A stretch of 16,693 nt of DNA from AC-50 sp035640455. GTDB taxonomy: Bacteria; Actinomycetota; Thermoleophilia; Gaiellales; Gaiellaceae. This document shows positions 1-6,824 of this stretch, one piece after another. Each line of letters begins with the position of its first letter. Position 1 is the stretch's first letter. The stretch lies in contig DASQWB010000154.1 of assembly GCA_035640455.1 (NCBI GenBank), forward strand, positions 1 through 16,693, read 5' to 3'. Both the position numbers and the translations under genes were made by a program. Under the pieces are notes generated by a model. The model did not search any database, was not told where the DNA came from, and saw nothing but the letters and a program-made list of their open reading frames with translations.

Positions 1-15
1 CCATGAGCCGGACGA

Positions 16-744
16 TCACCGCTCGAGCTCCTTCTTCTCGCCTCCGGTTCCGAGCTCGGCTTTCATCTTCGCGAGCTCGTCGTCGACCTGCGACTGCGAC
101 GAGAGCTGGGCGAGCTCGCGGTCGAGCTGCGTCTGGTCGGACGTGAAGTCCTCGAGCGCGCCGGCGGTGGTGAGCTCCTCGATTGCATTCGCGCGCGCCT
201 GCATCTGCTCGGTCTTGTCCTTCGCGCGCTGGATCGCAAGGCCTGTGTCCGCCATCTGCTCGCCGATCCCGGTCGCGGCCTCGCCGATTCGCACCTGGGC
301 CTCGGCGGCCGAGTACTGCGCCTTGATGACCTCCTTCTGCGACCGGAAGGCCTCGATCTTCGCCTGGAGCTGCTTCTCGCTCGCGACGAGCTTCTCCTGT
401 TGCTGCTCCAGGCCCTGCACCTGCTGGTCGAGCCCCTGGAGCTGCTGCTGGACGGCCGACTTCCGCTCGAGCGCCTGCCTCGCGAGGTCGTCGCGGCCAG
501 CTCCGAGCGCTTGGCGCGCCTGCGTCTCGAGCTTGACGACGCTCTGCTCGAGCTGCTCCGTCTGCATCTGGAGGCGCTTCTTCGCCGTCACGACGTCCGC
601 GACGCCGCGCTTCACGTTCTGGAGCAGCTGGATCTGTTGCTCGTAGGAATAGTCGAGGGTCTCGCTCGGATCCTCGGCTCGGTCGAGCAGCTTCGAGAAC
701 TTCGCCTTGACGATCGTCGAGGCGCGTGACATCAGGCCGGGCAT
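16..744 (-). CDS. pspA: PspA/IM30 (phage shock protein A) family protein
   Basis: A 242-residue, almost entirely alpha-helical protein. It opens with MSRASTIVKAKFSKLLDRAEDP, close to the PspA/IM30/Vipp1 signature of an amphipathic N-terminal helix followed by LLD-AEDP. A long coiled coil rich in Gln, Glu, Ala and Lys covers roughly residues 40-190. Known members bind the inner face of the cytoplasmic membrane, oligomerise and protect it under stress; that role is inferred from the family. I chose the ATG at 744 because GGAGG lies at 749-753 on this strand. The 4-nt spacing is short, and the alternative ATG at 732 (MSRAS) is 16 nt away. An open frame continues upstream to 804, but that part would overlap the divergent hydrolase gene and is low-complexity. 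The gene starts head to head with that hydrolase. Family assignment is secure; the gene symbol is by family. Confidence 0.9.
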   Translation of the reverse strand: MPGLMSRASTIVKAKFSKLLDRAEDPSETLDYSYEQQIQLLQNVKRGVADVVTAKKRLQMQTEQLEQSVVKLETQARQALGAGRDDLARQALERKSAVQQQLQGLDQQVQGLEQQQEKLVASEKQLQAKIEAFRSQKEVIKAQYSAAEAQVRIGEAATGIGEQMADTGLAIQRAKDKTEQMQARANAIEELTTAGALEDFTSDQTQLDRELAQLSSQSQVDDELAKMKAELGTGGEKKELER

Positions 745-748
745 CGAA

Positions 749-753
749 CCTCC
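749..753 (-). promoter_or_regulatory. Shine-Dalgarno GGAGG for the PspA-like gene
   Basis: GGAGG on the minus strand, 4 nt before the ATG at 744. It decides the start against the longer open frame reaching to 804. The whole divergent spacer to the neighbouring hydrolase start is only about 40 bp. Confidence 0.6.
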
Positions 754-784
754 AGGTCGCGGACTCGGAGGTAGCCTAGCGCCG

Positions 785-1456
785 GTGTTGATCGAGCGGA
801 GCATGCACCCGGGCTGGCTCTCGAACGCCTATCTCGTCGCGGACGAGCCCGGCGGGACGGCCGTCTTCGTCGACAGCGGCGCGCCGCTCGCGCCCCTCTT
901 CGAGGCCGTCGAGCGCGAGGGCCTGACCGTGACGCACCTGTTGACGACCCACGCCGACCCCGACCACGTGGCCGGCGACGACGAGATCCTGTCCCGCTTC
1001 GACGTGCCCGTCGTGAAGGGGCCGCTCGAGACCGGCGGCCTGCGCGTCGAGGCGCTCCCGACGCCCGGCCACAAGGACGACCACCTCGCCTTCGTCGTGA
1101 ACGAGACGGTCTGCTTCTCGGGGGACGTGCTGTTTCGAGACGCGGTCGGCGGCGGCAACCTCGCGCAGATCCGTCGCTCGGTGATGGAGGTGCTGATGAC
1201 GCTTCCGCCCGAGACGCGCGTGCTTCCGGGTCACACCGACGAGACGACGATCGGCCGCGAGTGGGACGAGAACCCATTCGTCCGCGTGTGGCGCGGCGTC
1301 GAGCCCGAGGGGACGGAGGCCTGCCGGGTCGGCGGGCGGGAGGCGACGCTTATCGTCTGGTCGCCGGACTACGACGGCAAGGGCAAGGCGTGGGTGCGGT
1401 TCGCCGACGACGGGCGCGAGGCGATCCTCGGCGGCTCACGCGTGGAACGCCGCTAG
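785..1456 (+). CDS. MBL-fold metallohydrolase, glyoxalase II-like
   Basis: A 223-residue metallo-beta-lactamase-fold hydrolase. Family landmarks appear in order: THADPDH (residues 55-61), TPGHKDDH, FSGDVLF, and a C-terminal LPGHTDETT followed by a glutamate and NPF, as in glyoxalase II-like enzymes. These bind a two-metal centre and often hydrolyse thioesters; the substrate here is unknown. The first motif is odd: the canonical HxHxDH reads H-A-D-P-D-H, so the second metal-binding histidine is Asp58. Start choice is uncertain. GTG at 785 (V-LIERSMHPGW) follows GGAGG at 767-771 by 13 nt. TTG at 788 and ATG at 803 are alternatives, and a longer frame from 707 would run into the divergent PspA gene. 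The 3' end overlaps the convergent AlkZ-like gene by 21 bp (1436-1456). Confidence 0.85.
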   Translation: MLIERSMHPGWLSNAYLVADEPGGTAVFVDSGAPLAPLFEAVEREGLTVTHLLTTHADPDHVAGDDEILSRFDVPVVKGPLETGGLRVEALPTPGHKDDHLAFVVNETVCFSGDVLFRDAVGGGNLAQIRRSVMEVLMTLPPETRVLPGHTDETTIGREWDENPFVRVWRGVEPEGTEACRVGGREATLIVWSPDYDGKGKAWVRFADDGREAILGGSRVERR

Positions 1457-2470
1457 CCGCTCCGCCTCCTCGTCCAGCTCCTTCCGCGCCTCGCGCGGGA
1501 TTCGCTCGAACGGCTCGAGTGCGATGCGTCGTTTGTCGTAGCGCCACGTGCCCGCGACCGCGCCGTCGACGAGGAAGGTGTTGAACGAGTGCGGCGTCCT
1601 CGTGTTGAAGATGCGCGGCCGGTGCTCCTCGGGCAGGATCCCGGTGCGGCGCGCGTGGACGAGGAGCGTCGCGTCCCACACGGGGAGGAACCGCGGCGGC
1701 GCCGGCGTCTCGGGGTCGGGCAATGCCCCGCGCGGGAGGTCGAGGAGCTCCCGGCCCCGCTCGTCCCTAAAGCGCCGCAGGCGCATGCGTTCGAGCGTGC
1801 GCTCGAGCCTGCCGACGCGCATTCCCGCCCAGTCCGCGATAGCGATACGTGGCGCCGGGCCGAATGCGCCGAGGTAACGGCGGACGAGGTGCCTCACCGC
1901 CTGCTCATGGGCGAGCTCGGGCTCCGGCCCGACCCACTCCTCGGCGAGGCCGAAGAGGTCGGCGCGGCGGCGCTCCCACGTGCCGGAAGGCGGCACCCGC
2001 ACGAGGTCGAGCCAGATCGCGATGCCCGGCCGCCAGACCTCGTCGCCGAGCTTCTCGACGATCTCCGCCTGGCTGCGGGGGCAGCCGGAGAGGAACGCGC
2101 GGAGCCGGCGCGCCGCCCGCTCGAGCTCGCGAGACTCGGTCTTCTGGATCCGCCGCGACCACGCCATCCGCTCGGGCCGGATCGCGAGCACGAGCGGCCA
2201 GTAGTCGCGCGGCGAGGCGACGTGGATGGTGTTCCGCATCATCGTTCCCTGCACGACGGCACGCCGCTCGAACGCTTCGGTGAGTGCCTGGCGCTCGAAG
2301 CCGTCGACCCTCGTCCAGAGCCCGACGTACGCCGAGGGCGCGTACTGCGTCTGCAGCGCGCCGATCTGCTCGACGGCTCGCGGAATCGGTAGCGGCTTGC
2401 GATCGAGGAGAAGCTGCCGCGCGAGCAGCGCCCGGTTGAGATCGCGTCGGGTCAGGGTCCTTTCAGACAC
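1436..2470 (-). CDS. AlkZ-like winged-helix DNA-binding protein (HTH_42)
   Basis: About 344 residues. The N-terminal part (LTRRDLNRALLARQLLL, then GALQTQYAP...YVGLWTRV, then MMRNTIHVASPRDYW) matches the winged-helix family related to the Streptomyces DNA glycosylase AlkZ and to YcaQ. The middle contains the usual tandem winged-helix region, and the C-terminus has the DGAVAGTWRY segment common in this family. Some relatives excise bulky or cross-linked alkyl bases; most are uncharacterised. I do not claim glycosylase activity, because the Q-x-D pair reported as catalytic in AlkZ appears here as QTQ. GTG at 2470 (VSERTLTRRD) fits the usual family N-terminus. An ATG at 2494 adds eight residues and would put the start 5 bp from the divergent NucS start. 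Neither has a clear ribosome binding site. Confidence 0.82.
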   Translation of the reverse strand: MSERTLTRRDLNRALLARQLLLDRKPLPIPRAVEQIGALQTQYAPSAYVGLWTRVDGFERQALTEAFERRAVVQGTMMRNTIHVASPRDYWPLVLAIRPERMAWSRRIQKTESRELERAARRLRAFLSGCPRSQAEIVEKLGDEVWRPGIAIWLDLVRVPPSGTWERRRADLFGLAEEWVGPEPELAHEQAVRHLVRRYLGAFGPAPRIAIADWAGMRVGRLERTLERMRLRRFRDERGRELLDLPRGALPDPETPAPPRFLPVWDATLLVHARRTGILPEEHRPRIFNTRTPHSFNTFLVDGAVAGTWRYDKRRIALEPFERIPREARKELDEEAERLAAFHA

Positions 2471-2499
2471 GTCCGGGCGCGACGTTAGCTTCATCCGCC

Positions 2500-3174
2500 A
2501 TGCGTCTCGTCGTCGCGCGCTGCGAGGTCACCTACTCGGGCCGCCTCAGCGCCTTCCTGCCGGAGTCGACGCGCCTGCTGATCTTCAAGGCGGACGGCTC
2601 CGTGCTCGTGCACGCCGACGCCGGCGGCTACAAGCCTTTGAATTGGATGACACCGAAGACCGTGGTCGAGGAGGACGCCGACCGGATCGTGGTGCGGAAG
2701 CGCGCCGGCCGCAGCGAGGACCGGCTGGAGATCCGGCTCCTCGAGGTGCTCTCGGACGTCGAGCACGAGATGGGCGAGGCCGCGGGCCTCGAGAAGGACG
2801 GCGTCGAGCGCGACCTCCAGGAGGCGCTGGCCGAGCGGCCGGAGTGGGTGGAGGAGGGCCTGCGCCTGGTGCGGCGGGAGTGGCCGACCGACGTCGGCCC
2901 GGTCGATCTCATGTGCCGCGACGCCGGGGATGGGTGGGTCGCCGTGGAGATCAAGCGCGTCGGGACGATCGAGGCCGTCGAGCAGCTGAGCCGGTATCTG
3001 GACTTCATCCGGCGCGATCCGGCGAAGGCCGGGTGCCGCGGGATCCTGGCGGCGCCGGTGGTGAAGCCGCAGGCGGCGACGCTCGCCGAGGCGCGTGGGC
3101 TGGGCTGGGTCGAGGTCGAGCTGGCGCTGCTCCGGGGCGAGCGCGAGCCCGAGCTGACCCTGTTCGCGCCGTAG
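2500..3174 (+). CDS. nucS: Mismatch-specific endonuclease NucS (EndoMS)
   Basis: A 224-residue protein recognisable along its full length as NucS/EndoMS, which cuts both strands at mismatches and carries out mismatch repair in actinobacteria and some archaea that lack MutS/MutL. The N-terminal DNA-binding half begins MRLVVARCEVTYSGRL and includes the VHADAGGYKPLNWM segment. The RecB-like nuclease half has the metal-binding residues in GPVDLMCRD and VAVEIKR (D...ExK), then QLSRYLDF. The extreme C-terminus reads ELTLFAP, resembling the short sliding-clamp-binding tail known in actinobacterial and archaeal NucS. The length is normal. The ATG at 2500 gives the standard N-terminus but has no purine-rich ribosome binding site, so leaderless translation is possible. 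Confidence 0.96.
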   Translation: MRLVVARCEVTYSGRLSAFLPESTRLLIFKADGSVLVHADAGGYKPLNWMTPKTVVEEDADRIVVRKRAGRSEDRLEIRLLEVLSDVEHEMGEAAGLEKDGVERDLQEALAERPEWVEEGLRLVRREWPTDVGPVDLMCRDAGDGWVAVEIKRVGTIEAVEQLSRYLDFIRRDPAKAGCRGILAAPVVKPQAATLAEARGLGWVEVELALLRGEREPELTLFAP

Positions 3175-3199
3175 GCGCCGCCTGCGGCGCCGCCGCCAG

Positions 3200-3224
3200 G
3201 ACGAGCAGGCTTCGCCTGCGCGTC
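3200..3224 (+). terminator. Hairpin downstream of nucS
   Basis: An inverted repeat: GACG then GCAGGC (3205-3210), loop TTC, GCCTGC (3214-3219), then CGTC, with one A-G mismatch between the two stem blocks. It lies 26 nt after the nucS stop. There is no T-tract, so it may stabilise the mRNA end or be a factor-assisted terminator rather than a classical intrinsic one. Confidence 0.4.
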
Positions 3225-3298
3225 CGTCTGAAACGACCGGTCGAGGCGCCGGAGTAGGCGGGCTCGCGCTGTAGACGCGGCTACACTGTCCCGCGCTC

Positions 3299-3371
3299 GG
3301 GGCTATAGCTCAGCTGGGAGAGCGCCTGGATCGCACCCAGGAGGTCGCCGGTTCGAGTCCGGCTAGCTCCA
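3299..3371 (+). tRNA. tRNA-Ala (anticodon CGC)
   Basis: A 73-nt cloverleaf. The acceptor stem GGGGCTA pairs with TAGCTCC and contains a G3-U70 wobble, the main alanine identity element. The D arm is GCTC/GAGC. The anticodon stem CCTGG/CCAGG holds loop ATCGCAC with anticodon CGC, which reads GCG. The T arm is GCCGG-TTCGAGT-CCGGC. The discriminator base is A73, and CCA is not encoded. A TACACT hexamer at 3282-3287 may be its -10 element. The sequence immediately 3' changes from core genes to decayed and accessory genes, so this tRNA is the likely integration site of a genomic island. Confidence 0.96.
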
Positions 3372-3376
3372 TCTCC

Positions 3377-3407
3377 GGAAGGCCTGCAAACGTGGGCCTT
3401 TCGTTTT
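3377..3407 (+). terminator. Hairpin with T-rich tail after tRNA-Ala
   Basis: GGAAGGCC (3377-3384) pairs with GGCCTTTC (3395-3402), with one G-T pair and a 10-nt loop, and runs into TTTCGTTTT. It sits 5 nt after the tRNA and looks like a Rho-independent terminator. It could also be part of the attachment-site region of an integrated element. Confidence 0.6.
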
Positions 3408-3442
3408 CTCCACAGCAGACGAAAGCTGGGGAAAACGGCGCC

Positions 3443-3461
3443 TGGTCAAGTTTTGGTCAAG
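3443..3461 (+). repeat. Tandem 8-bp direct repeat, possible integrase arm sites
   Basis: TGGTCAAG occurs at 3443-3450 and again at 3454-3461, separated by TTT (period 11 bp, about one helical turn). It lies 72 bp from the 3' end of tRNA-Ala. Paired short direct repeats spaced one turn apart beside a tRNA are typical of tyrosine-integrase arm-binding sites in integrated elements. No integrase gene is visible in the window, so this role is an inference. Confidence 0.4.
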
Positions 3462-3631
3462 TAGTCCCCACCACGACGTTGATTGATCGCCCCCAGGAAC
3501 TCGCGGTCGGAGCGGTCCCTACTCGGCGAGGAAGACGCCCGTGCCGGGTGTGCGCATCGCGCCGACCGATTACATGCGTCGCCCGGGCGGTCTGCAGCTC
3601 GCGTGCGCTGCGGTGGGCCGATCGCGTCCGC

Positions 3632-3742
3632 CGCGAGAAGCGCGGTGACAGCCTCGTCAACTGGGTCGTGCTCGCGGTCGGGCTCGCCGCCGCAGCCGCG
3701 GCCGTGGTCGCGCTGCTGCGGCCGGCGATCGACACCGCCGGA
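3632..3742 (+). pseudogene. Remnant with pilin-like hydrophobic segment
   Basis: The frame reads REKRGDSLVNWVVLAVGL followed by a run of Ala and Val, then ALLRPAIDTAGQ. A basic, Gly-containing leader followed by one hydrophobic helix resembles the N-terminus of small Flp/TadE-type pilin-like or single-pass membrane proteins. There is no convincing start codon or ribosome binding site, and the frame continues into unrelated low-quality sequence to 3949. I read it as a fragment in a decayed zone. The rest of 3462-3860 shows nothing else I can identify. Confidence 0.3.
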
Positions 3743-3862
3743 CAGGGAGCTGGTGTTCCTGTTTCGACGCTGCGCCAACGCTCAGATACCGCGGTGGTGA
3801 GTTGGGCGATGATCGAGGCGTTGCGGTTTGGGGTCGCTTCGCAGCCGCCTGCCCGCGGCCGC

Positions 3863-4192
3863 GAGCGGGCCCGCATGGCCGGCTTCATTCCCGTCCCGAT
3901 GTCCTGGTCACGCCGTCGCCTCGATCGCGGACATCTGGTCGCACACTAGGCCTGCGGCGGGCTGGACCGAGGCCGTTCTGCGGACGGCGGCTCTGGCGGC
4001 GAATGGAGAGCTACGCGGCCAACCATCCGGGAACGCCGCTGTTCGTGCGCCCGGTCTACGACGGCCCGAGCTGGCGTCCTGCAGCGCTCGACTACGACTG
4101 CTGCTCCCGAACGGCTCTGGAGCGAGCGCTTCCCCAACTGTCCAGAGCGCGCGCTGCTCGCTAACCACCCGGATCGCACTGGATCCGGGTAG
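3863..4192 (+). pseudogene. Decayed DNA/RNA non-specific endonuclease domain (DRGH type)
   Basis: The pieces lie in three successive frames. RRRLDRGHLVAH ends at a TAG (3947-3949) and carries the DRGH catalytic signature of the DNA/RNA non-specific endonuclease superfamily at 3923-3934. A second frame gives WRRMESYAANHPGTPLFVRP, VYDGPSWRPAALDY (about 3994-4095). After a shift comes LLLPNG, then a third frame gives WSERFPNCPERALLANHP to a TAG at 4190-4192. Read together they follow the C-terminal layout I associate with actinobacterial secreted or toxin-type members (RGHL, then N-G-WR-ME, HPGT-FFVRP-Y, a final F-N). At least two frameshifts plus a stop mean it cannot make the enzyme. From 4193 to 4391 I see no gene. 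Confidence 0.55.
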
Positions 4193-4391
4193 CTGGGCGC
4201 GCTCGAGGCTGAACCGCGTGGCTCGAAAAGGCGACATGGGCGTGCCAGCGAACGCGGCATCATCTCGACCGAGATGGCCGCGCTCGCGCGGTTCGCCAAC
4301 CGGAGTGCGCGGTCCCGTAGGAACGGACCGCTATGACGCTCGGGGGCCTATCGGCGAGCGGCCGGTCTAGTCGACTTGCGAGAGCGAACAG

Positions 4392-5477
4392 GTGTTCGAT
4401 AAAGTCGGTGCGCGCGCCGACATGGTTGGTACCGTCGTTTCCTGGGATGGCTCAACTGGGGATGCCTCTAACACTGTGAACACGGCTCCGTCGCTTGACT
4501 TGCGCACGGCCCCGGGACTGCTGGCCCTGCAGCGCTTGCCCCGCGTCGGCCCGACGACAGCGCTGCGGACAGCGCTCCACCGCGATCTCAAGGCGTCGAA
4601 CATCGTGGCGCTCGACCAGGACGCGCTCTCGACGGCGTACGAGGGGGCAGAGCGGGAGGTCGAAACGTGCGGCCGCGCCGGAGTCGAGGTGATCGGCTTC
4701 TTCGACGAACGGTATCCACCGGCGCTCTCGCAGATCACAGATCCACCGCCGGTCTTGTTTGCGAAAGGGAACCTCGAACTGCTCCGCCACGAGCGGTTGC
4801 TGGCCGTCGTTGGCACCCGCGAACCAACGGTGTTCGGTGAGACCGCAGCAAAGGCGATCACGACGAAGGCGGGCGAGGCTGAATGGGGAATCGTCAGCGG
4901 CCTCGCGCTCGGGATCGATTCGATCGCGCACACGGTCGCGCTCGAGGTCGGTGCGCCGACGATCGCGGTTCTCGGTAACGGCCTTGATCGCGTGTATCCG
5001 AAGGCGAATGCGTCGCTGGCGGAGCGCATTCTTGCTGCCGGAGGTCTTCTGCTGAGCGAGTTGTCGCTGCGGGCGCCGCCGCTTCCGCGCAACCTGATCG
5101 CGCGCGATCGTTTGCAGAGTGGTCTTGCCGCGGCGGTCGTCGTCGTGCAGACGGGTGTGAAGGGCGGAACGATGCACACGGCTCGCTTCGCCGCCGAGCA
5201 GGGCCGGCCGATCTTTTGTCCCGTGCCACACGGCGAGAACGGGAAGAGCGAGGGGTTGCGGGTCCTTCTCGAGCGGCCAGGCCGCGATCTCTGCGGCGTT
5301 ATCCCGGCCTGGAAACAGGCTCGCGTTCTCTGCTCACGCCTCGGCGCGAGTCCGATCGCGCGGCCGGTCGAGCGTGATCACCTCGATGCGCTTGTGGAGG
5401 CGCTCGAGCTGACGCTCGTGCGGCCGATCGAAGGCGACCAGCAGGCGCTCCTTTTCCCAGCGCACACCGAGTCGTAG
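4392..5477 (+). CDS. DprA/Smf-like DNA-processing protein
   Basis: A 361-residue protein with the DprA Rossmann-like core: VVGTREPT (139-146), SGLALGIDSIAH (169-180), LGNGLDRVYP (194-203), RNLIARDRLQSGLA (233-246), TGVKGGTMHTARFA (254-267). An upstream LPRVGPTTA segment resembles the helix-hairpin-helix region. DprA binds single-stranded DNA and loads RecA during transformation; this copy is an accessory paralogue of unknown role. The C-terminus after residue 285 does not look like the usual DprA winged helix. It ends near QALLF, which loosely resembles a sliding-clamp-binding peptide. GTG at 4392 is preceded by GAGAG; ATG at 4422 or GTG at 4476 are alternatives. It converges on the HAD/phosphoribosyltransferase gene with 9 bp between stops. 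Confidence 0.87.
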   Translation: MFDKVGARADMVGTVVSWDGSTGDASNTVNTAPSLDLRTAPGLLALQRLPRVGPTTALRTALHRDLKASNIVALDQDALSTAYEGAEREVETCGRAGVEVIGFFDERYPPALSQITDPPPVLFAKGNLELLRHERLLAVVGTREPTVFGETAAKAITTKAGEAEWGIVSGLALGIDSIAHTVALEVGAPTIAVLGNGLDRVYPKANASLAERILAAGGLLLSELSLRAPPLPRNLIARDRLQSGLAAAVVVVQTGVKGGTMHTARFAAEQGRPIFCPVPHGENGKSEGLRVLLERPGRDLCGVIPAWKQARVLCSRLGASPIARPVERDHLDALVEALELTLVRPIEGDQQALLFPAHTES

Positions 5478-5486
5478 CCGCGGACG

Positions 5487-6716
5487 CTAGACGTCGCGCG
5501 TGTACGGGCAGCGCACCGGCGTGAAGTAGTTAGGGCAGCCGACGAACGGTTGCCCGTCGCGCCCGCGGTGGTAGATGCGCAGGCGCCCCCCGCAGAGGGG
5601 GCAGCCCTCCGGTAACCGGTCCTGCGTCGCCGCGAGCGCGACCACCGCCACTGTCTTCGCGCCCGCATTGAGCAAGGCCTCGCGGCAGGCCTCGACTTGG
5701 CCGCCGCTTGTGAGCACATCATCAATCAGGAGCACGCGGGCGCCGTCGATCGCCGCGGCGCTGAAACGGCCGGCGTTCAGCGCCCTGCGGACCTCGTGCG
5801 CCTGCCGCTTGTAGTCGTCGACCGCAAAGTTCATCGTCAACATCCCACCGCCGTCTCCCGCATCAAGGGCGGCGGCGAGCGCCGCACGCACCGGCAGGAA
5901 CCGGTCGAAGTCCGAGCCGGGCGCCGGCGGCACCGAGACAACGAGATCGGGCTTCTCTGTCCGCCAGCTGGGCCGCTCTTCGAGCCGAGCGAAGATCTCC
6001 GCCACCTGCTCGGCCTTGGCCGCGTCGTTCTTCGCGTCGAGCACGAGGTGCGAGAGGGCATGGCTGGGGAAGCGCTCGATGTCCTCCGGTGTCAGATAGC
6101 GACCGAGCGCACTCAGACCCTGCTCGAGACGCATCACCGTGCCCCAGTGCCACTTCGGCTCGACGCCAGCGAGCACCGCCTCGGCGAGCGGTCGCAGGCG
6201 ATCGAGTTCCTCGAGTTCCAGCAGCCGTTCCGGCTTCGCGATCGCAACATCCGGCCACCAACGCCGCCAGGACGCAGGCGCGACCTTCGACCAAGTAACA
6301 CCGACCGAGATCGCGCCCGCCGCCGCAGCGGCCGCGGCGTCAATATCGAGATCACCGACGTACACGCAATCGCCGACGGCAACGCCGAGCTCCTCCGCCA
6401 CGGCCTTGAGCGAGGTTGGATCCGGCTTCGGCGCGTACCCGTCAGAGCCGGTGACGGCGGCATCGGCGCGGATGCCGAACCGGTCAAGCAGGGCTGCCGC
6501 GTACCAGCCCGGCGAGTGAGTGAGGACCCCGATCTGCAGCCCCGCCGCCCTGAGGCGCGTCGGAATCTCCTCGATCGCGATGCCGTCGAAGTTAAACGGC
6601 TGAACGCGGTCGAGTCCTGCTTTCACGATCGCCCACTGACCGTTGGCACGCGCGACGGCGACCGCACTCGTGTCGAGCAACGTGTCGTCGAGGTCGAAGA
6701 TGACCGCCTCGATCAT
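5487..6716 (-). CDS. HAD hydrolase - ComF-like phosphoribosyltransferase - zinc ribbon fusion
   Basis: About 409 residues in three parts. The N-terminus is a HAD phosphatase: FDLDDTLLDT (nucleophile D8, then D10), LTHSP, PKPDPTS with the motif III lysine, and YVGDLDID. Residues about 215-355 are a ComF-type phosphoribosyltransferase: VVSVPPAPGSDFDRF, KRQAHEVRRALNAGRF and the PRPP loop VLLIDDVLTSGG (328-339). The C-terminus is a four-cysteine ribbon like that of topoisomerase I tails (CPLCGG, GCPNY, CPYT; Cys 372, 375, 394, 403). The combination suggests linked phosphoribosyl transfer or salvage and dephosphorylation, possibly nucleic-acid-bound; the substrate is unknown. ATG at 6716 puts HAD motif I in its normal place; a GTG at 6752 is upstream. 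Neither has a clear ribosome binding site. The winged-helix gene 108 nt upstream is on the same strand. Confidence 0.87.
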   Translation of the reverse strand: MIEAVIFDLDDTLLDTSAVAVARANGQWAIVKAGLDRVQPFNFDGIAIEEIPTRLRAAGLQIGVLTHSPGWYAAALLDRFGIRADAAVTGSDGYAPKPDPTSLKAVAEELGVAVGDCVYVGDLDIDAAAAAAAGAISVGVTWSKVAPASWRRWWPDVAIAKPERLLELEELDRLRPLAEAVLAGVEPKWHWGTVMRLEQGLSALGRYLTPEDIERFPSHALSHLVLDAKNDAAKAEQVAEIFARLEERPSWRTEKPDLVVSVPPAPGSDFDRFLPVRAALAAALDAGDGGGMLTMNFAVDDYKRQAHEVRRALNAGRFSAAAIDGARVLLIDDVLTSGGQVEACREALLNAGAKTVAVVALAATQDRLPEGCPLCGGRLRIYHRGRDGQPFVGCPNYFTPVRCPYTRDV

Positions 6717-6824
6717 CGGGCGAATCGAGCGCGTCGACGGGTAGTGCTGCACCCGAGGAGATCGACGCGGGTCTCGTTGTCAGTCCACATATCGCGAGTC
6801 AACCGGATAGTCGGGCCCGGCGGC

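Noticed and set aside
143..729. Open frames on the + strand opposite the PspA-like gene
   Set aside because: Arg/Leu/Ser-rich shadow translations of a well-supported coiled-coil gene; no ribosome binding sites.
2226..3257. Long + frame of 343 residues over the AlkZ-like start and nucS
   Set aside because: Out of frame with nucS, low-complexity Arg/Gly/Ala composition typical of a GC-rich shadow frame.
4241..4336. Short frame RASERGIISTEMAALARFAN and on to a TGA
   Set aside because: Faintly like a TadE/pilin leader, but only 31 residues, with no start signal and no continuation; chance in a decayed stretch is as likely.
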